From Dermabacter vaginalis (GTDB lineage Bacteria > Actinomycetota > Actinomycetes > Actinomycetales > Dermabacteraceae), in NCBI RefSeq assembly GCF_001678905.1, contig NZ_CP012117.1, positions 62,001-126,000 of the forward strand: 64,000 nucleotides of DNA, in the 5' to 3' direction. Of this stretch, positions 24,985 to 34,096 are shown one piece after another. Both the position numbers and the translations under genes were made by a program. A model generated the notes under the pieces. The model did not search any database. It was not told where the DNA came from and saw only the letters and a list, made by a program, of their open reading frames with translations. Each line of letters starts with the position of its first letter. Within the stretch, counting starts at the first letter, position 1.

Positions 24985-26595
24985 ATGGCTGATCAAAGCG
25001 ATCGTCAATCTCCTCAACCAACGGCAGCATCACCCGCCTCGCCCTCCACGCAATCGGGGGAAGTCACCAAGGTCGGTGGCGTCACCTATCGAACAGCGGA
25101 CACCGAATATTTTGAAAAACGCCAGCTCAAGCGCGCGGCCGGCATCTTCGGACTCTGGGGCCTCGCGGTCGGCGCGGTCGTTTCCGGTAACTTTTCCGGC
25201 TGGAACTTTGGCGTGGATTTCGCGGGCTTCGGCGGGATGCTCATCGCCTACGCGATTCTCATCGTCATGTACTACGGCCTCATCTTCTCGATCAACGAAA
25301 TGGCCGCCGCCATGCCGCACACCGGCGGCGCGTACTCATTCGCGAGAGCAGCCATGGGCCCGTACGCGGGCTTTGTGACGGGCCTTGCCGAAACAATTGA
25401 GTACGTGGCGACAACCGCCGTGATCGTCTACTTCTCTTCAGGCTACGCCGACGCGGTGGTATCGCAGCTCCTCGGCGTTGACCTGCCAAAACCCGTGTGG
25501 TGGCTCATCCTCTACACGATCTTCGTGGCTCTGAACTCCTCGGGCGCAGCGGTCTCGTTCAGGTTCGCCATTCTGGTGTCGATCATTTCGATCGTGATCC
25601 TGCTCGTCTTCAGTGCGATGGCGCTCTTCTCCGGGGCTTTCTCATGGGATTCACTCTTCAACATCGTTCCCGACGCGGGCGGTTCGGCCTTCTTGCCTCA
25701 CGGTTTCCTCCCGATCCTGTTCGCCCTGCCCTTCGCCATGTGGTTCTTCCTCGGTATCGAGGAGCTGCCACTCGCAGCAGAAGAGGCCCACAACCCCGTC
25801 CGTGACATTCCCAAGGCGGCACTGTGGGCGCGCTTCACACTCGTCGTCACCGGTCTTCTCGTGCTCGTTCTGAACACCGGCGTGCTCGGCGCAGAAACGA
25901 CCGCCTCGGCAAGCGAACCGCTCCTCGACGGCTTCCGCGCGATCGTAGGCGACGGCCTCGCTGCCGTCCTCGCACTCTTTGCACTCGTGGGTCTGCTTGC
26001 TTCACTCCAAGGCATCATGTTCGCCTACGGGCGCAACATGTACTCGCTCTCGCGTGCCGGTTACTACCCGAAGTTTCTCTCGCTTACGGGGCGCACGCAA
26101 ACGCCGTGGGTAGCCCTTATCGCCGGTGCCGTCATCGGTTTTTGCGCCCTTGTGGGCGTCGACCTTGCCGGTGGCGAGGGCGGAATCGCCGGTGCGGTTG
26201 TTCTCAACATCGCTGCCTGGGGTGCCGTCGTCGCCTACCTCATGCAAATGGTGTCGTTTCTTGTGCTGCGTAAGCGGTTCCCGAACGCCAAGCGCCCCTA
26301 CAAATCGCCGTGGGGAAACTTTGGTGCAATCATTGCTGCCTTCATCTCCGCGCTCATCTTCCTGGGCTTCCTCCTCAACCCTGACTACCTGCCCGCGATC
26401 ATCGCAATCATCGTGATCTACGCGGTTATGCTCATTACCTTCTGGCTGTGGGGTCGCCACCGGCTGATTCTGAGTCCCGAAGAGGAGTACGCGCTCTCGG
26501 GCGGCCTCGACGTCGTGAACCTCGACGATCTCGTGGATGACGGTGAACACAACGACCAGGCCAGTGAGGGCGAGGTATCACCCGCTCGAGACTAG
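24985..26595 (+). CDS. APC-family permease, ethanolamine-permease type
   Basis: A 536-residue transporter with about twelve membrane segments of the amino acid/polyamine/organocation superfamily. The segment YFEKRQLKRAAGIFGLWGLAVGAVVSG is characteristic of the ethanolamine permease subfamily, which also contains some amino-acid carriers. GGAAGG six to seven bases before the ATG at 24985 supports this start over a longer frame. It is divergent from the gamma-glutamylation operon, so it most likely imports the amine that the GS-like enzyme modifies. Confidence 0.88.
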   Translation: MADQSDRQSPQPTAASPASPSTQSGEVTKVGGVTYRTADTEYFEKRQLKRAAGIFGLWGLAVGAVVSGNFSGWNFGVDFAGFGGMLIAYAILIVMYYGLIFSINEMAAAMPHTGGAYSFARAAMGPYAGFVTGLAETIEYVATTAVIVYFSSGYADAVVSQLLGVDLPKPVWWLILYTIFVALNSSGAAVSFRFAILVSIISIVILLVFSAMALFSGAFSWDSLFNIVPDAGGSAFLPHGFLPILFALPFAMWFFLGIEELPLAAEEAHNPVRDIPKAALWARFTLVVTGLLVLVLNTGVLGAETTASASEPLLDGFRAIVGDGLAAVLALFALVGLLASLQGIMFAYGRNMYSLSRAGYYPKFLSLTGRTQTPWVALIAGAVIGFCALVGVDLAGGEGGIAGAVVLNIAAWGAVVAYLMQMVSFLVLRKRFPNAKRPYKSPWGNFGAIIAAFISALIFLGFLLNPDYLPAIIAIIVIYAVMLITFWLWGRHRLILSPEEEYALSGGLDVVNLDDLVDDGEHNDQASEGEVSPARD

Positions 26596-26634
26596 GGCTC
26601 AACGGGCGTTTTTCATTCTTCCTTCATACGAAGC

Positions 26635-26666
26635 GGTCCGGGGAAGCCCTGCGGCTTCCCCGGACC
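26635..26666. terminator. Bidirectional terminator hairpin
   Basis: GGTCCGGGGAAGCC and GGCTTCCCCGGACC form a perfect 14-base-pair stem with a four-base loop between the convergent permease and ATP-grasp genes. There is no strong T run next to the stem on either side. Confidence 0.7.
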
Positions 26667-26687
26667 GTCCATGAGGTTCACGCGCGG

Positions 26688-27986
26688 TTAGAACCCGGTG
26701 CGCGTGGCCTTCGGGTAGTACTTCCGGAACTTCTGCACCTGGCGGAGACCCGAAGCGAGAGCGAAGCCCTTCATCCATGCACCCTCCGGGGCGTAGCGGT
26801 AGGGGTTGTCCACGCCGTGGGCACGAACGGCGGAATCGAGCTGAGCACGCAGCTCGGGTTCGGTGACGTAGTGCTTCACGAGGCGCGTGGGGAGGATCGA
26901 ATAAAGGTGCTGCTCCTCGGCGCGCACGCGCTCAAGGGGCGCGTCGTCGATGAGGTCCGCGACAATGTGCTCGGGGTAGGAGCCGCCAGCGGCGGTGACG
27001 TAGTGGTTGTTGCGGCCGAGCCTCGGATTGAGTTCGAGGAAGTAGGCCGTTCCATTGCGCGGGTCGACCTTGAGATCAACATTGGCGAAGCCGACGTAGT
27101 CCACGTGGTCGAGGAGCTTTTCGAACTGCGCGACGATTCCGCGGTGAGGACCGGTGAGCATCGCTGCAGGGCGTCCAAGCGCATCGGGTGTGTGCTCGCC
27201 GAGCAGCACCTGCGCAGCGCACGTGAGCGTAACGTCCCCCGAACGCGAGCGATAGCCGGTGATCGAGTATTCGGAGGTGTCGTCGCCCTCGATGAGCTCC
27301 TGGAAAAGGAAGCGCCCCGTGAAGCCAGCGTCCCCGAGCTTCGCCACGAGTTCCTTGTACTCGGCTTGCGACTTGAGCACGAATACTTTGCGCTTGCCGG
27401 GGAACTTGACGCGCGCATAGTCGGCGGTGTTCGCGGGTTTGCCGATGATCGGGTAGGCCCACGGAAGCTGCTCGGGCGCGTCAAAATCGGCCCCGCCGTA
27501 CCGGGAGAAGTCCACGACTTCAGTGGGGATCGTCGGAATGTCGAGCTCGTTGCACGCCTCTTGGAAGTGGGCTTTATCGGCCAGTTTCGCAAGGGAGGCG
27601 GAATCGACTTGCGCGAGAAGGTAGTGCTCCTCGAGCTCGGCCCGGTACGTGTCGATGAAGGAGATGAACGAATCGGCGTTCGCGAGCAAGAGCGTGGGTC
27701 GCTTGACGGGTTTGTCTTTCGCGATCTGAACGAGCGCGTCTTTGAGATCGCAGTCGCTGGCCTCCGCACCGAGAGCGACGTGAGCACTCGTGACAGTGCG
27801 CTCGTTCATGGCGACGGGGGTGCGCATCACGGTGAGTGAACGCATGCCGTAGGCCTTGTGAAAGGCAATCGAGACGTTGAGCGAGTTGAGGCCCGCGCCG
27901 AGGATCACGACATTGAACTCCGTGCCGCCTTTGCTGATCCCCGGTGTGGGGCCGGGCTGGGAGACAGTGAGGTTCGAGATGGCCAC
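26688..27986 (-). CDS. ATP-grasp carboxylate-amine ligase
   Basis: A 432-residue protein with an N-terminal nucleotide-type fold (VVILGAGLNSLNVSIAF) and a C-terminal ATP-grasp domain. Visible ATP-grasp elements are PIIGKPANTADY, FLFQELIEGDD and the Mg-binding strand GTAYFLELNPRLGRNNHYV. ATP-grasp ligases join a carboxylate to an amine through an acyl-phosphate; close relatives include D-aspartate ligases and other peptidoglycan or peptide modifying enzymes. The substrates here are unknown. It is a single gene bounded by a terminator and a divergent small-protein gene. Confidence 0.8.
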   Translation of the reverse strand: MAISNLTVSQPGPTPGISKGGTEFNVVILGAGLNSLNVSIAFHKAYGMRSLTVMRTPVAMNERTVTSAHVALGAEASDCDLKDALVQIAKDKPVKRPTLLLANADSFISFIDTYRAELEEHYLLAQVDSASLAKLADKAHFQEACNELDIPTIPTEVVDFSRYGGADFDAPEQLPWAYPIIGKPANTADYARVKFPGKRKVFVLKSQAEYKELVAKLGDAGFTGRFLFQELIEGDDTSEYSITGYRSRSGDVTLTCAAQVLLGEHTPDALGRPAAMLTGPHRGIVAQFEKLLDHVDYVGFANVDLKVDPRNGTAYFLELNPRLGRNNHYVTAAGGSYPEHIVADLIDDAPLERVRAEEQHLYSILPTRLVKHYVTEPELRAQLDSAVRAHGVDNPYRYAPEGAWMKGFALASGLRQVQKFRKYYPKATRTGF

Positions 27987-28133
27987 GTGAAACGCCTTTC
28001 GCTGGGAAACATCCGGCGCTTGAGTTTATCGAACAGCAGTTTTGGCGCTCTCTGTTTGCTCGCACAAAGTGTCCGTAAAATCATTCATTGCTAAAGCAGC
28101 GCCCCCAGGGCGCACATCTCCAAAGGAGCATCG

Positions 28134-28391
28134 ATGAACGAGAACAGCCCCCTCGACAAGGTCAAGAATGCCGCGCAGTCCCTCGCGGACACGGCGAAGG
28201 AGAAGCTCCCCGCGGGCGTTGATGCGGCGGCCGACGCCGTGGTGGACCTTGCCGCGAAGGCTGAGGAGAAGTTCCCGCAGGCCAAGGGTGTGACCGACAA
28301 GGTTGTGGACGTTGCGGGAGCGGCACAGGACAAGGCCCATGAGCTCGGTGGCGAGGGTGACGGCGACGCGGATGGCGAAGCAGCAAAATAG
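28134..28391 (+). CDS. Small Ala/Lys/Glu-rich helical protein
   Basis: An 85-residue soluble protein made of amphipathic helices rich in Ala, Lys, Glu and Asp (NAAQSLADTAKEKLP, then DLAAKAEEKFPQAKG), with an acidic Gly/Asp tail. AAAGGAG precedes the ATG. It resembles CsbD/LEA-like stress proteins and, in actinobacteria, the MT0933-type small proteins once annotated as antitoxins; the composition alone does not separate these. No partner toxin gene is adjacent. Confidence 0.6.
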   Translation: MNENSPLDKVKNAAQSLADTAKEKLPAGVDAAADAVVDLAAKAEEKFPQAKGVTDKVVDVAGAAQDKAHELGGEGDGDADGEAAK

Positions 28392-28472
28392 GCGCTTAAA
28401 AGGCGAGCCGCGCCACTAGAAGTCGCCGACCGCCTCCACGTCGCCGAGATTGGTGCTAGCCTTCGAAAGGTT

Positions 28473-28540
28473 GTGCACGGACATGGACAGAGAGCCATGC
28501 GAGCACTTCATGTGATCCGGGTACAGCCATGCCTTTGTCC
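28473..28540 (+). promoter_or_regulatory. Structured leader upstream of cytosine permease
   Basis: The 170-base gap before the permease can fold locally. GTGC (28473) pairs with GCAC (28503) around an inner CATGG/CCATG stem, and GGACA (28479) could alternatively pair with TGTCC (28536-28540). These mutually exclusive pairings look like a leader that could control the codB-type gene. I do not recognise it as a known riboswitch class. Confidence 0.25.
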
Positions 28541-28562
28541 CGTTTTCACGTGAGGAATGTGC

Positions 28563-29876
28563 ATGAGCACCATAGCGCCTGAGCGCCCCGCAACCACCCC
28601 CATTTCCGCTCGCCCCGTCAAGAACGAGTCCGCAGTGACGGCCTCGGGGCAGGCCCCGACCGAAGCAACCGGCCACGATGCCGACTTCAGCTTCACCCCT
28701 GTTCCCCCATCCGCGCGTCACGGTTTTTGGGCCGTGGGCTTCGTGATGCTCGGATTTACCTTCTTCTCCGCCTCGATGAGCGTGGGCGCGAAGATCGGCA
28801 ACGGCCTTGATCTTGGCGGCTTCGTGTGGGCCACGGCGATCGGTGGTCTCGTGCTCGCGATCTACACCGGTGGCCTCGCCTACCTTGGCGCGAAAACCGG
28901 TATGGGGCTTGACCTCCTCGCCCGCCGCGCCTTCGGCCGTCGCGGCTCGCTCTTGGCTTCCGCCCTCGTGGGCCTGACCCAGATGGGATGGTTTGGCGTG
29001 GGCGTGGCGATGCTCGGCATCCCCGTTGCTGACCTCCTTCACATCAGCCCCTGGTGGATCGTGATCGCCGCCGGCGCCGCGATGACCGCCTCCGCCTTCT
29101 TCGGCATGAAAGCGATCGAGATTGTCTCGTTCATCTCGGTTCCGCTCATCGCGATCCTCGGCACCTATTCGATGGTCACGGCAACCAGCAAGGCCGGTGG
29201 CCTCGTGGAGGTCTTCGGCGACGGCTCGATGCCGATCGTGACCGGCATCGGCATGGTTGTGGGTTCCTTCATCTCGGGTGGCACGGCGACCCCGAACTTC
29301 ACACGCTTTGCTCGCTCGGCGAAGGTTGCCGTCATCACCACGGTGATCGCGTTCTTCCTTGGCAACACCCTCATGTTCAGCTTCGGCGCGGTGGGCGGCG
29401 CGTTCACCGGCAAGGACGACATCTTCTACGTCATGATCGCCCAGGGCCTCGCGATTCCCGCGATTCTCGTGCTCGGCGCGAATATCTGGACGACGAACAA
29501 CAACGCCCTGTACACCTCTGGCCTGGGCTTTTCGAACATCACGCGCGTGCGCACCCGCCCCATGACTCTCATTGCGGGCATTTTCGGCACGGTGAGCGCC
29601 CTGTGGCTCTACGAGAACTTCGTGGGCTGGCTGAGCTTCCTCAACGCGGCACTGCCGCCGATTGGCGCGATCCTCATCGTGGATTTCTTCGTGCGTAAGC
29701 ACGCCTACCTCGACCCGAACGCGAAGGAGCAGACGATCGCTCCGCACGCGGTCATCGGCGTGATTGCCGGCGGCCTCGTGGGCTACTTCGTGCCGTGGGG
29801 AATCTCGGCACTCAACGCGGTTGCGGTGGCGGTTGCCATTCACCTCCTCGGCGTAGCCTTGACGAAGCGCCGCTAA
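28563..29876 (+). CDS. codB: Cytosine permease (NCS1 family)
   Basis: A 437-residue membrane transporter of the nucleobase:cation symporter-1 family with about twelve membrane segments. CodB-like stretches are ASMSVGAKIGNGLDLGGFVWA near the N-terminus, IWTTNNNALYTSGLGFSN, and PIGAILIVDFFVRKHAYL. It imports cytosine with a cation. The ATG at 28563 is preferred because GAGGAA lies at a normal distance; one two codons earlier is too close. The cytosine deaminase gene follows, so the pair salvages cytosine as uracil and ammonia. Confidence 0.92.
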   Translation: MSTIAPERPATTPISARPVKNESAVTASGQAPTEATGHDADFSFTPVPPSARHGFWAVGFVMLGFTFFSASMSVGAKIGNGLDLGGFVWATAIGGLVLAIYTGGLAYLGAKTGMGLDLLARRAFGRRGSLLASALVGLTQMGWFGVGVAMLGIPVADLLHISPWWIVIAAGAAMTASAFFGMKAIEIVSFISVPLIAILGTYSMVTATSKAGGLVEVFGDGSMPIVTGIGMVVGSFISGGTATPNFTRFARSAKVAVITTVIAFFLGNTLMFSFGAVGGAFTGKDDIFYVMIAQGLAIPAILVLGANIWTTNNNALYTSGLGFSNITRVRTRPMTLIAGIFGTVSALWLYENFVGWLSFLNAALPPIGAILIVDFFVRKHAYLDPNAKEQTIAPHAVIGVIAGGLVGYFVPWGISALNAVAVAVAIHLLGVALTKRR

Positions 29877-29887
29877 CACCTTCTGCG

Positions 29888-29924
29888 GGCGGCGCGGCCT
29901 GCATCGTCGAGGAGCCGCGCCGCC
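29888..29924 (+). terminator. Hairpin between codB and codA
   Basis: GGCGGCGCGGC and GCCGCGCCGCC form a perfect eleven-base-pair stem, followed by ACTTTCC. It may terminate or attenuate readthrough from codB into codA, or protect the upstream message. The poor T tract makes full termination uncertain. Confidence 0.55.
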
Positions 29925-29982
29925 ACTTTCCAGGGTGGCGTTGCCCGCCCGTCCCACTCCATTTCAATAGAAAGGCAGCCCC

Positions 29983-31218
29983 GTGCTCATCCAGAACGTC
30001 ACGCTACCGGGCCGGGAGGGCTCGGTTGACCTTCGCATTTCCGACGGTTGCTTCACCCACATCGAACCCAATCTCACCGCCGAACCCGGCGAAGAGACGT
30101 GGAACGCCGAGGGCCGCCTCGCGCTCCCGCCTTTTGTGGAGAGCCACATTCACCTTGACTCGGTTCTCACCGCGGGCGAGCCGAAGTGGAACATGAGCGG
30201 CACGCTCTTCGAGGGTATCGAACGCTGGAGCGAACGGAAGAAGACCTTGAGCGTCGAGGACGTCAAGGAGCGCGTGCGCCGCGTTGCGCGCGACCAGGCG
30301 AGCTTCGGCGTGCAGTACGTGCGCACGCACGTGGACGTGACCGATCCTGAACTCACGGCGCTGCGCGCGATGCTTGAGCTGCGCGACGAGCTGGCCGAGC
30401 TCATCACGCTTCAGATCGTGGCGTTTCCGCAAGAAGGCATCGATTCGTTCCCGAATGGCCGCGACCTCATGGTCAAGGCCGCCGACATGGGCGTCGATGC
30501 GATCGGCGCGATTCCCCACTTCGAGTTCACGCGCGAGTACTCGGTGGACTCGCTCAATTTCGCGTGCGAGCTCGCGCGCGATCGCGGCCTGCTCATGGAT
30601 GTGCACTGCGACGAGATCGACGATGAGGCCTCGCGCGGCCTCGAGACTCTCGCGACGCGTGCACTCGAATTCGGCATGGGGGAGAAGGTCACCGCGTCGC
30701 ACACCACCGCGATGCATTCCTACAACAATGCCTACTTCGTGCGTCTGCTGCGCCTGCTCACGATGAGCGGCATCAACTTCGTGTCGAACCCCATGGTGAA
30801 CACGCATTTGCAGGGCCGCATGGATACCTACCCGAAGCGCCGCGGCGTCACGCGCGTCAAGGAGCTTACGGAGGCTGGCATCAACGTGAGTTTCGGGACC
30901 GACGATATCCGCGACCCGTGGAACCCGCTTGGCACGGGGAACCTCCGCGACATTGTGCTGAACGGCCTCTATGTCACGCAGATGATGGGGTACCCGCAGA
31001 TCGCGGAATCCTACAATTTCGTGACTCACAATGCGGCGCGCACGCTGCACCTTGAGAATTACGGCATCGAGGTGGGCAACCCCGCCCGTTTCGTTGTGCT
31101 CGATGCACCGAACTGGGTTGAGGCACTCAACTTCAACGCGCCCGTGGTCCGCTCCTACAGAGACGGCAAGCTGGTGGCGAAGACTGAGCCGGCGACCCGC
31201 GAGGTTTTCTGGGGCTAG
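29983..31218 (+). CDS. codA: Cytosine deaminase (amidohydrolase)
   Basis: A 411-residue amidohydrolase-superfamily enzyme that deaminates cytosine to uracil. Metal ligands are visible as His55 and His57 (SHIHLD), a His in MDVHCDEIDD, a His in TASHTTAMHSY, and an Asp in SFGTDDIRDPW. CodA-type segments such as HIHLDSVLTAGEPKWN and NPLGTGNLRDIV are present. It follows the permease gene by about 100 bases and so completes a cytosine salvage pair. Confidence 0.92.
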   Translation: MLIQNVTLPGREGSVDLRISDGCFTHIEPNLTAEPGEETWNAEGRLALPPFVESHIHLDSVLTAGEPKWNMSGTLFEGIERWSERKKTLSVEDVKERVRRVARDQASFGVQYVRTHVDVTDPELTALRAMLELRDELAELITLQIVAFPQEGIDSFPNGRDLMVKAADMGVDAIGAIPHFEFTREYSVDSLNFACELARDRGLLMDVHCDEIDDEASRGLETLATRALEFGMGEKVTASHTTAMHSYNNAYFVRLLRLLTMSGINFVSNPMVNTHLQGRMDTYPKRRGVTRVKELTEAGINVSFGTDDIRDPWNPLGTGNLRDIVLNGLYVTQMMGYPQIAESYNFVTHNAARTLHLENYGIEVGNPARFVVLDAPNWVEALNFNAPVVRSYRDGKLVAKTEPATREVFWG

Positions 31219-31239
31219 GCGCTGCACACCTCATCGCGA

Positions 31240-31277
31240 TAAGGGAGGGCCCGGGCGATCGCCCGAGCCCTCCCTTA
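31240..31277. terminator. Bidirectional rho-independent terminator
   Basis: TAAGGGAGGGC and its complement GCCCTCCCTTA, with a CCGGGCG/CGCCCG inner portion, form a long GC-rich stem between the convergent codA and wall-protein genes. The A/T bases at the stem base give a short T tract in both directions. Confidence 0.8.
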
Positions 31278-31290
31278 TGCCTCGTGCTGT

Positions 31291-32100
31291 TTAGTTCTTG
31301 CGCATGCGGATCACGGCGAAGGCGCCACCGCCAATGAGCGCGAGAGCGAGGATGGCCGTTGCAGCGATCTCAGCGCCCGTGCGCGGCATGAAGCCGTGAG
31401 CGCCGCTCGCCTGACCCGAGCCCTTCGAGGGTTTCGCGGGGGCCTGCTTCGACGGTTCAGTCTTTCCGGGGCCGTTGGCTTCGCCGCCGTCGGACGCTGT
31501 CGGAGCCTCAGCCGACGGTTCGGCCGGGGCGACTACGCCCGTGTCCCCGTCGTTCACACCGCCCTCAGCGCCACCGTTGTCACTCGGCGCGGGGGCGGGA
31601 TCGGCGACCTCGGTGATGGAGATGCCCTTCATCTGCCACTCTTTCTCCGTGATCGTGAGTGGCTGGACGATCGCTTGGGGCGCGGGCTGAGGAATGCCAT
31701 TGTCGATCTTTACGCATTCGATCTGGAGGTCTGCCTCGCCCTTCGCGGCGATGTCCACGAAGCTCGCGTCGATCGGGTTGATGACCGTGCCGTCGTTTTC
31801 GAGGGAGTCGATTCCCGACATGACCACGCGTGTCGCCTTCTCGCCTTCGCCCTGGACGAAGACGGTGCGTGCGCCATCAACGTAGGGCTCTTCGCACTTC
31901 ACGCGAGATTTCACGGTGTAGGTGAAGGGGTCTGCATCGAGTGCGCCGTGTGCCTGGACGCCCTCGGCATTCTCGATCGTGGCCGTCACGGAATCGTCGA
32001 GAGTGACCTCGGTTGCCGCAGTGGCAACCTGGGGGAGGGCGAGGAGTGCTGCGGCGCCGGCGAGGGCAGCCGAGCGGCGGAGCGGGAGGGAGAGTTGCAT
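31291..32100 (-). CDS. Wall-anchored protein with MPRTG sortase-like signal
   Basis: A 269-residue exported protein. It has a signal peptide (residues 1-~29, ending ATAATE), a unique domain of about 140 residues with two Cys that could form a disulfide, and a Pro/Ser/Gly-rich spacer (~165-235). It ends with MPRTG at residue 238, a hydrophobic helix and RMRKN, which is the sortase layout with Met replacing the usual Leu. The unique domain is not recognised. It is transcribed alone and convergent with codA. Confidence 0.75.
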   Translation of the reverse strand: MQLSLPLRRSAALAGAAALLALPQVATAATEVTLDDSVTATIENAEGVQAHGALDADPFTYTVKSRVKCEEPYVDGARTVFVQGEGEKATRVVMSGIDSLENDGTVINPIDASFVDIAAKGEADLQIECVKIDNGIPQPAPQAIVQPLTITEKEWQMKGISITEVADPAPAPSDNGGAEGGVNDGDTGVVAPAEPSAEAPTASDGGEANGPGKTEPSKQAPAKPSKGSGQASGAHGFMPRTGAEIAATAILALALIGGGAFAVIRMRKN

Positions 32101-32279
32101 GGTTCTACACGTTCCTTGGGGCGCGGGGAGTGGGTTAGCGAGGACAACTGTGACAGGCCATAGTGAACACTGGGTAACTCGCCGGTGTCGAATTTCGCCC
32201 CTAACTCGTTACCCGCTATTCATTTCCTCCCTTTAGCGTTCTCATTGGTCTCCCCGACGCCTCGAGAGAAAGATTCCCC

Positions 32280-33983
32280 ATGACCGAGCTCCGCTCCCCC
32301 CTTGCCTCCTCGCTCGCCCCGAGCCGACGCACCGTGCTGCGCGGCAGCGTTGCCGCCGGTGCCCTAGGTGCCGCCGCGGCCGCAGCCACCGGCTCCGCTA
32401 TCGCCGAAGAAACCCCCGTGACCACCACCGGCGCGACCGAGAGCCAGGATCTCGCACCCGCCGAGACCGGTCTTGAATGGCTCGTCGTTGACCACCACGT
32501 GCACTCGCTCTACAGCCACGACGCGAAGTACACGATGGAAATGATCATGGATAAGGCCGAAGAGTTCGGCGTGGACGTCATCGCCTTCACCGAGCACTCG
32601 AACTGGGGCCACGCCAACGAGGGTGGCGTGTGGGAGGCGAACCGCCTTATTCGCAAGGCCCGTGACGAGCGCAAGCTCATGGTTTTCCAGGGCATCGAGT
32701 GGTACATCCCCGCGGCCGAGCACTGCACCGTTCTCGTTGCCCCCGGCATCAACGAGGCGCGCGTGCTGCGCACCTTCGAGCTCGAGTTTGATGGCAAACT
32801 CAACGGCTGGGAAAAGCCCGCTCTCGACTCGAAAGAAGAGAAATTCCAGCAGAAGAAGGCTGTTGAGGCGATTGCGTGGCTCGGCCAGCAGAAGGGCGAA
32901 GGCTTCATCGATGACGCGATCGTGATCGCGAACCACCCGAGCCGCTACTGCATCGACTCGCCGCTCGAGCTTCGCGCGTGGCACGACGCGGACCGCGACA
33001 TTTACCTCGGTATGGAAGGCGCCCCCGGCGCCCAGGGCTCGGCTTTCGGCCTCAATCGCGACCCGAAGTTCCAGCGCGGCGAATACGAGAACAGCCGCCG
33101 CAAGGACTCGTCCCCGCACTACCCCGACGAAGCCTTCCGCACGCGCGGCGGCTTCGACTACCTCACCTCGGTCGTGGGTGGCATGTGGGACTCGCTGCTC
33201 TCTGAGGGCCGCCGCTACTGGATCACCTCGAACTCCGACTTCCACCTCAAGACCCACGACACTTACCGCGTGGGCGACTACCCGAAGGGTGACGGCTGGG
33301 AGGAAGGTGCGAGCCTCGGCAACTTCAACCGTGCGGGCCGCCGCCCCGTGCCCGTCAACACGAACGAAGCTCAGGGCGGAAGCGACTACTGGCCCGGCCA
33401 GTTCTCCCGCACGCACGTGGGTGCTACGGGCCGCTCCTACGAAGCGGTCATGGAGGCCATGCGTGCCGGTCGCATCTGGATCGAGCACGGCCACCTCATT
33501 TCCGGTCTCGAGGTCGTCCTTTTCGCGAAAGACGACAGCGTCGAGCCCGTGACTCTCGGCGGCACCCTCAAGGTCAAGGCCGGCACCGAGCTTGGCCTGC
33601 GCGTGAGCGTGACGCCCACGACGAAGGAGAACTCCGCGGGGATCCTCCCTGAGCTCGCGCACATCGACCTCATCCGCGGGCTCATCACGGGCGAGGTTGA
33701 GGATGTCAACACGACGACGGCCCCTCACACCAAGGTCGTTGATCGCAAGGAAACCGCAGGCCACGGCCTTGAGGAGTTCACGGTCGAGTTTGACCTCGGC
33801 GCCGTCGAGGAAAACGGCTACATTCGCCTGCGCGGGAGCGACGGCAAGCGTTCGGGCGTCGGCCCGATGGGTGCCGACGTTGACCCGGCCGGCCCGATTC
33901 CCCACGGTGGCGAGAACGGCGCAGGAAGCCCGTGGATCGACACGTGGATGTACACCAACCCGATCTTCTTCGAGGTCGAGTGA
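32280..33983 (+). CDS. Tat-exported PHP-domain metal-dependent phosphoesterase
   Basis: A 567-residue exported protein with a twin-arginine signal (SRRTVLRGS, then an Ala-rich helix; cleavage near residue 42). The PHP-type metal site appears as DHHVHSLYSHDAKYT, then FTEHSNWGH, ANHPSRY and SNSDFH, in the family order. Members hydrolyse phosphoesters with a two- or three-metal centre. A C-terminal region of about 170 residues looks beta-rich. It is followed 113 bases downstream by another Tat-exported phosphodiesterase-like protein, suggesting extracellular phosphate or lipid-headgroup scavenging. Confidence 0.82.
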   Translation: MTELRSPLASSLAPSRRTVLRGSVAAGALGAAAAAATGSAIAEETPVTTTGATESQDLAPAETGLEWLVVDHHVHSLYSHDAKYTMEMIMDKAEEFGVDVIAFTEHSNWGHANEGGVWEANRLIRKARDERKLMVFQGIEWYIPAAEHCTVLVAPGINEARVLRTFELEFDGKLNGWEKPALDSKEEKFQQKKAVEAIAWLGQQKGEGFIDDAIVIANHPSRYCIDSPLELRAWHDADRDIYLGMEGAPGAQGSAFGLNRDPKFQRGEYENSRRKDSSPHYPDEAFRTRGGFDYLTSVVGGMWDSLLSEGRRYWITSNSDFHLKTHDTYRVGDYPKGDGWEEGASLGNFNRAGRRPVPVNTNEAQGGSDYWPGQFSRTHVGATGRSYEAVMEAMRAGRIWIEHGHLISGLEVVLFAKDDSVEPVTLGGTLKVKAGTELGLRVSVTPTTKENSAGILPELAHIDLIRGLITGEVEDVNTTTAPHTKVVDRKETAGHGLEEFTVEFDLGAVEENGYIRLRGSDGKRSGVGPMGADVDPAGPIPHGGENGAGSPWIDTWMYTNPIFFEVE

Positions 33984-34096
33984 TCACGGTTTCGTGAAAG
34001 CGAGTGGGCTCGGTTTCGCGGGGGTTATGCCCCGCGGAATCGAGCCTCTTTCCCATTGCCCGCCCAGGACACACACCGCATGAAAGGACACCCCGC

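Noticed and set aside
28416..29957. 513-codon minus-strand open frame opposite the cytosine permease
   Set aside because: It is Arg/Glu/His-rich and mirrors the codons of a clear transporter gene on the other strand.
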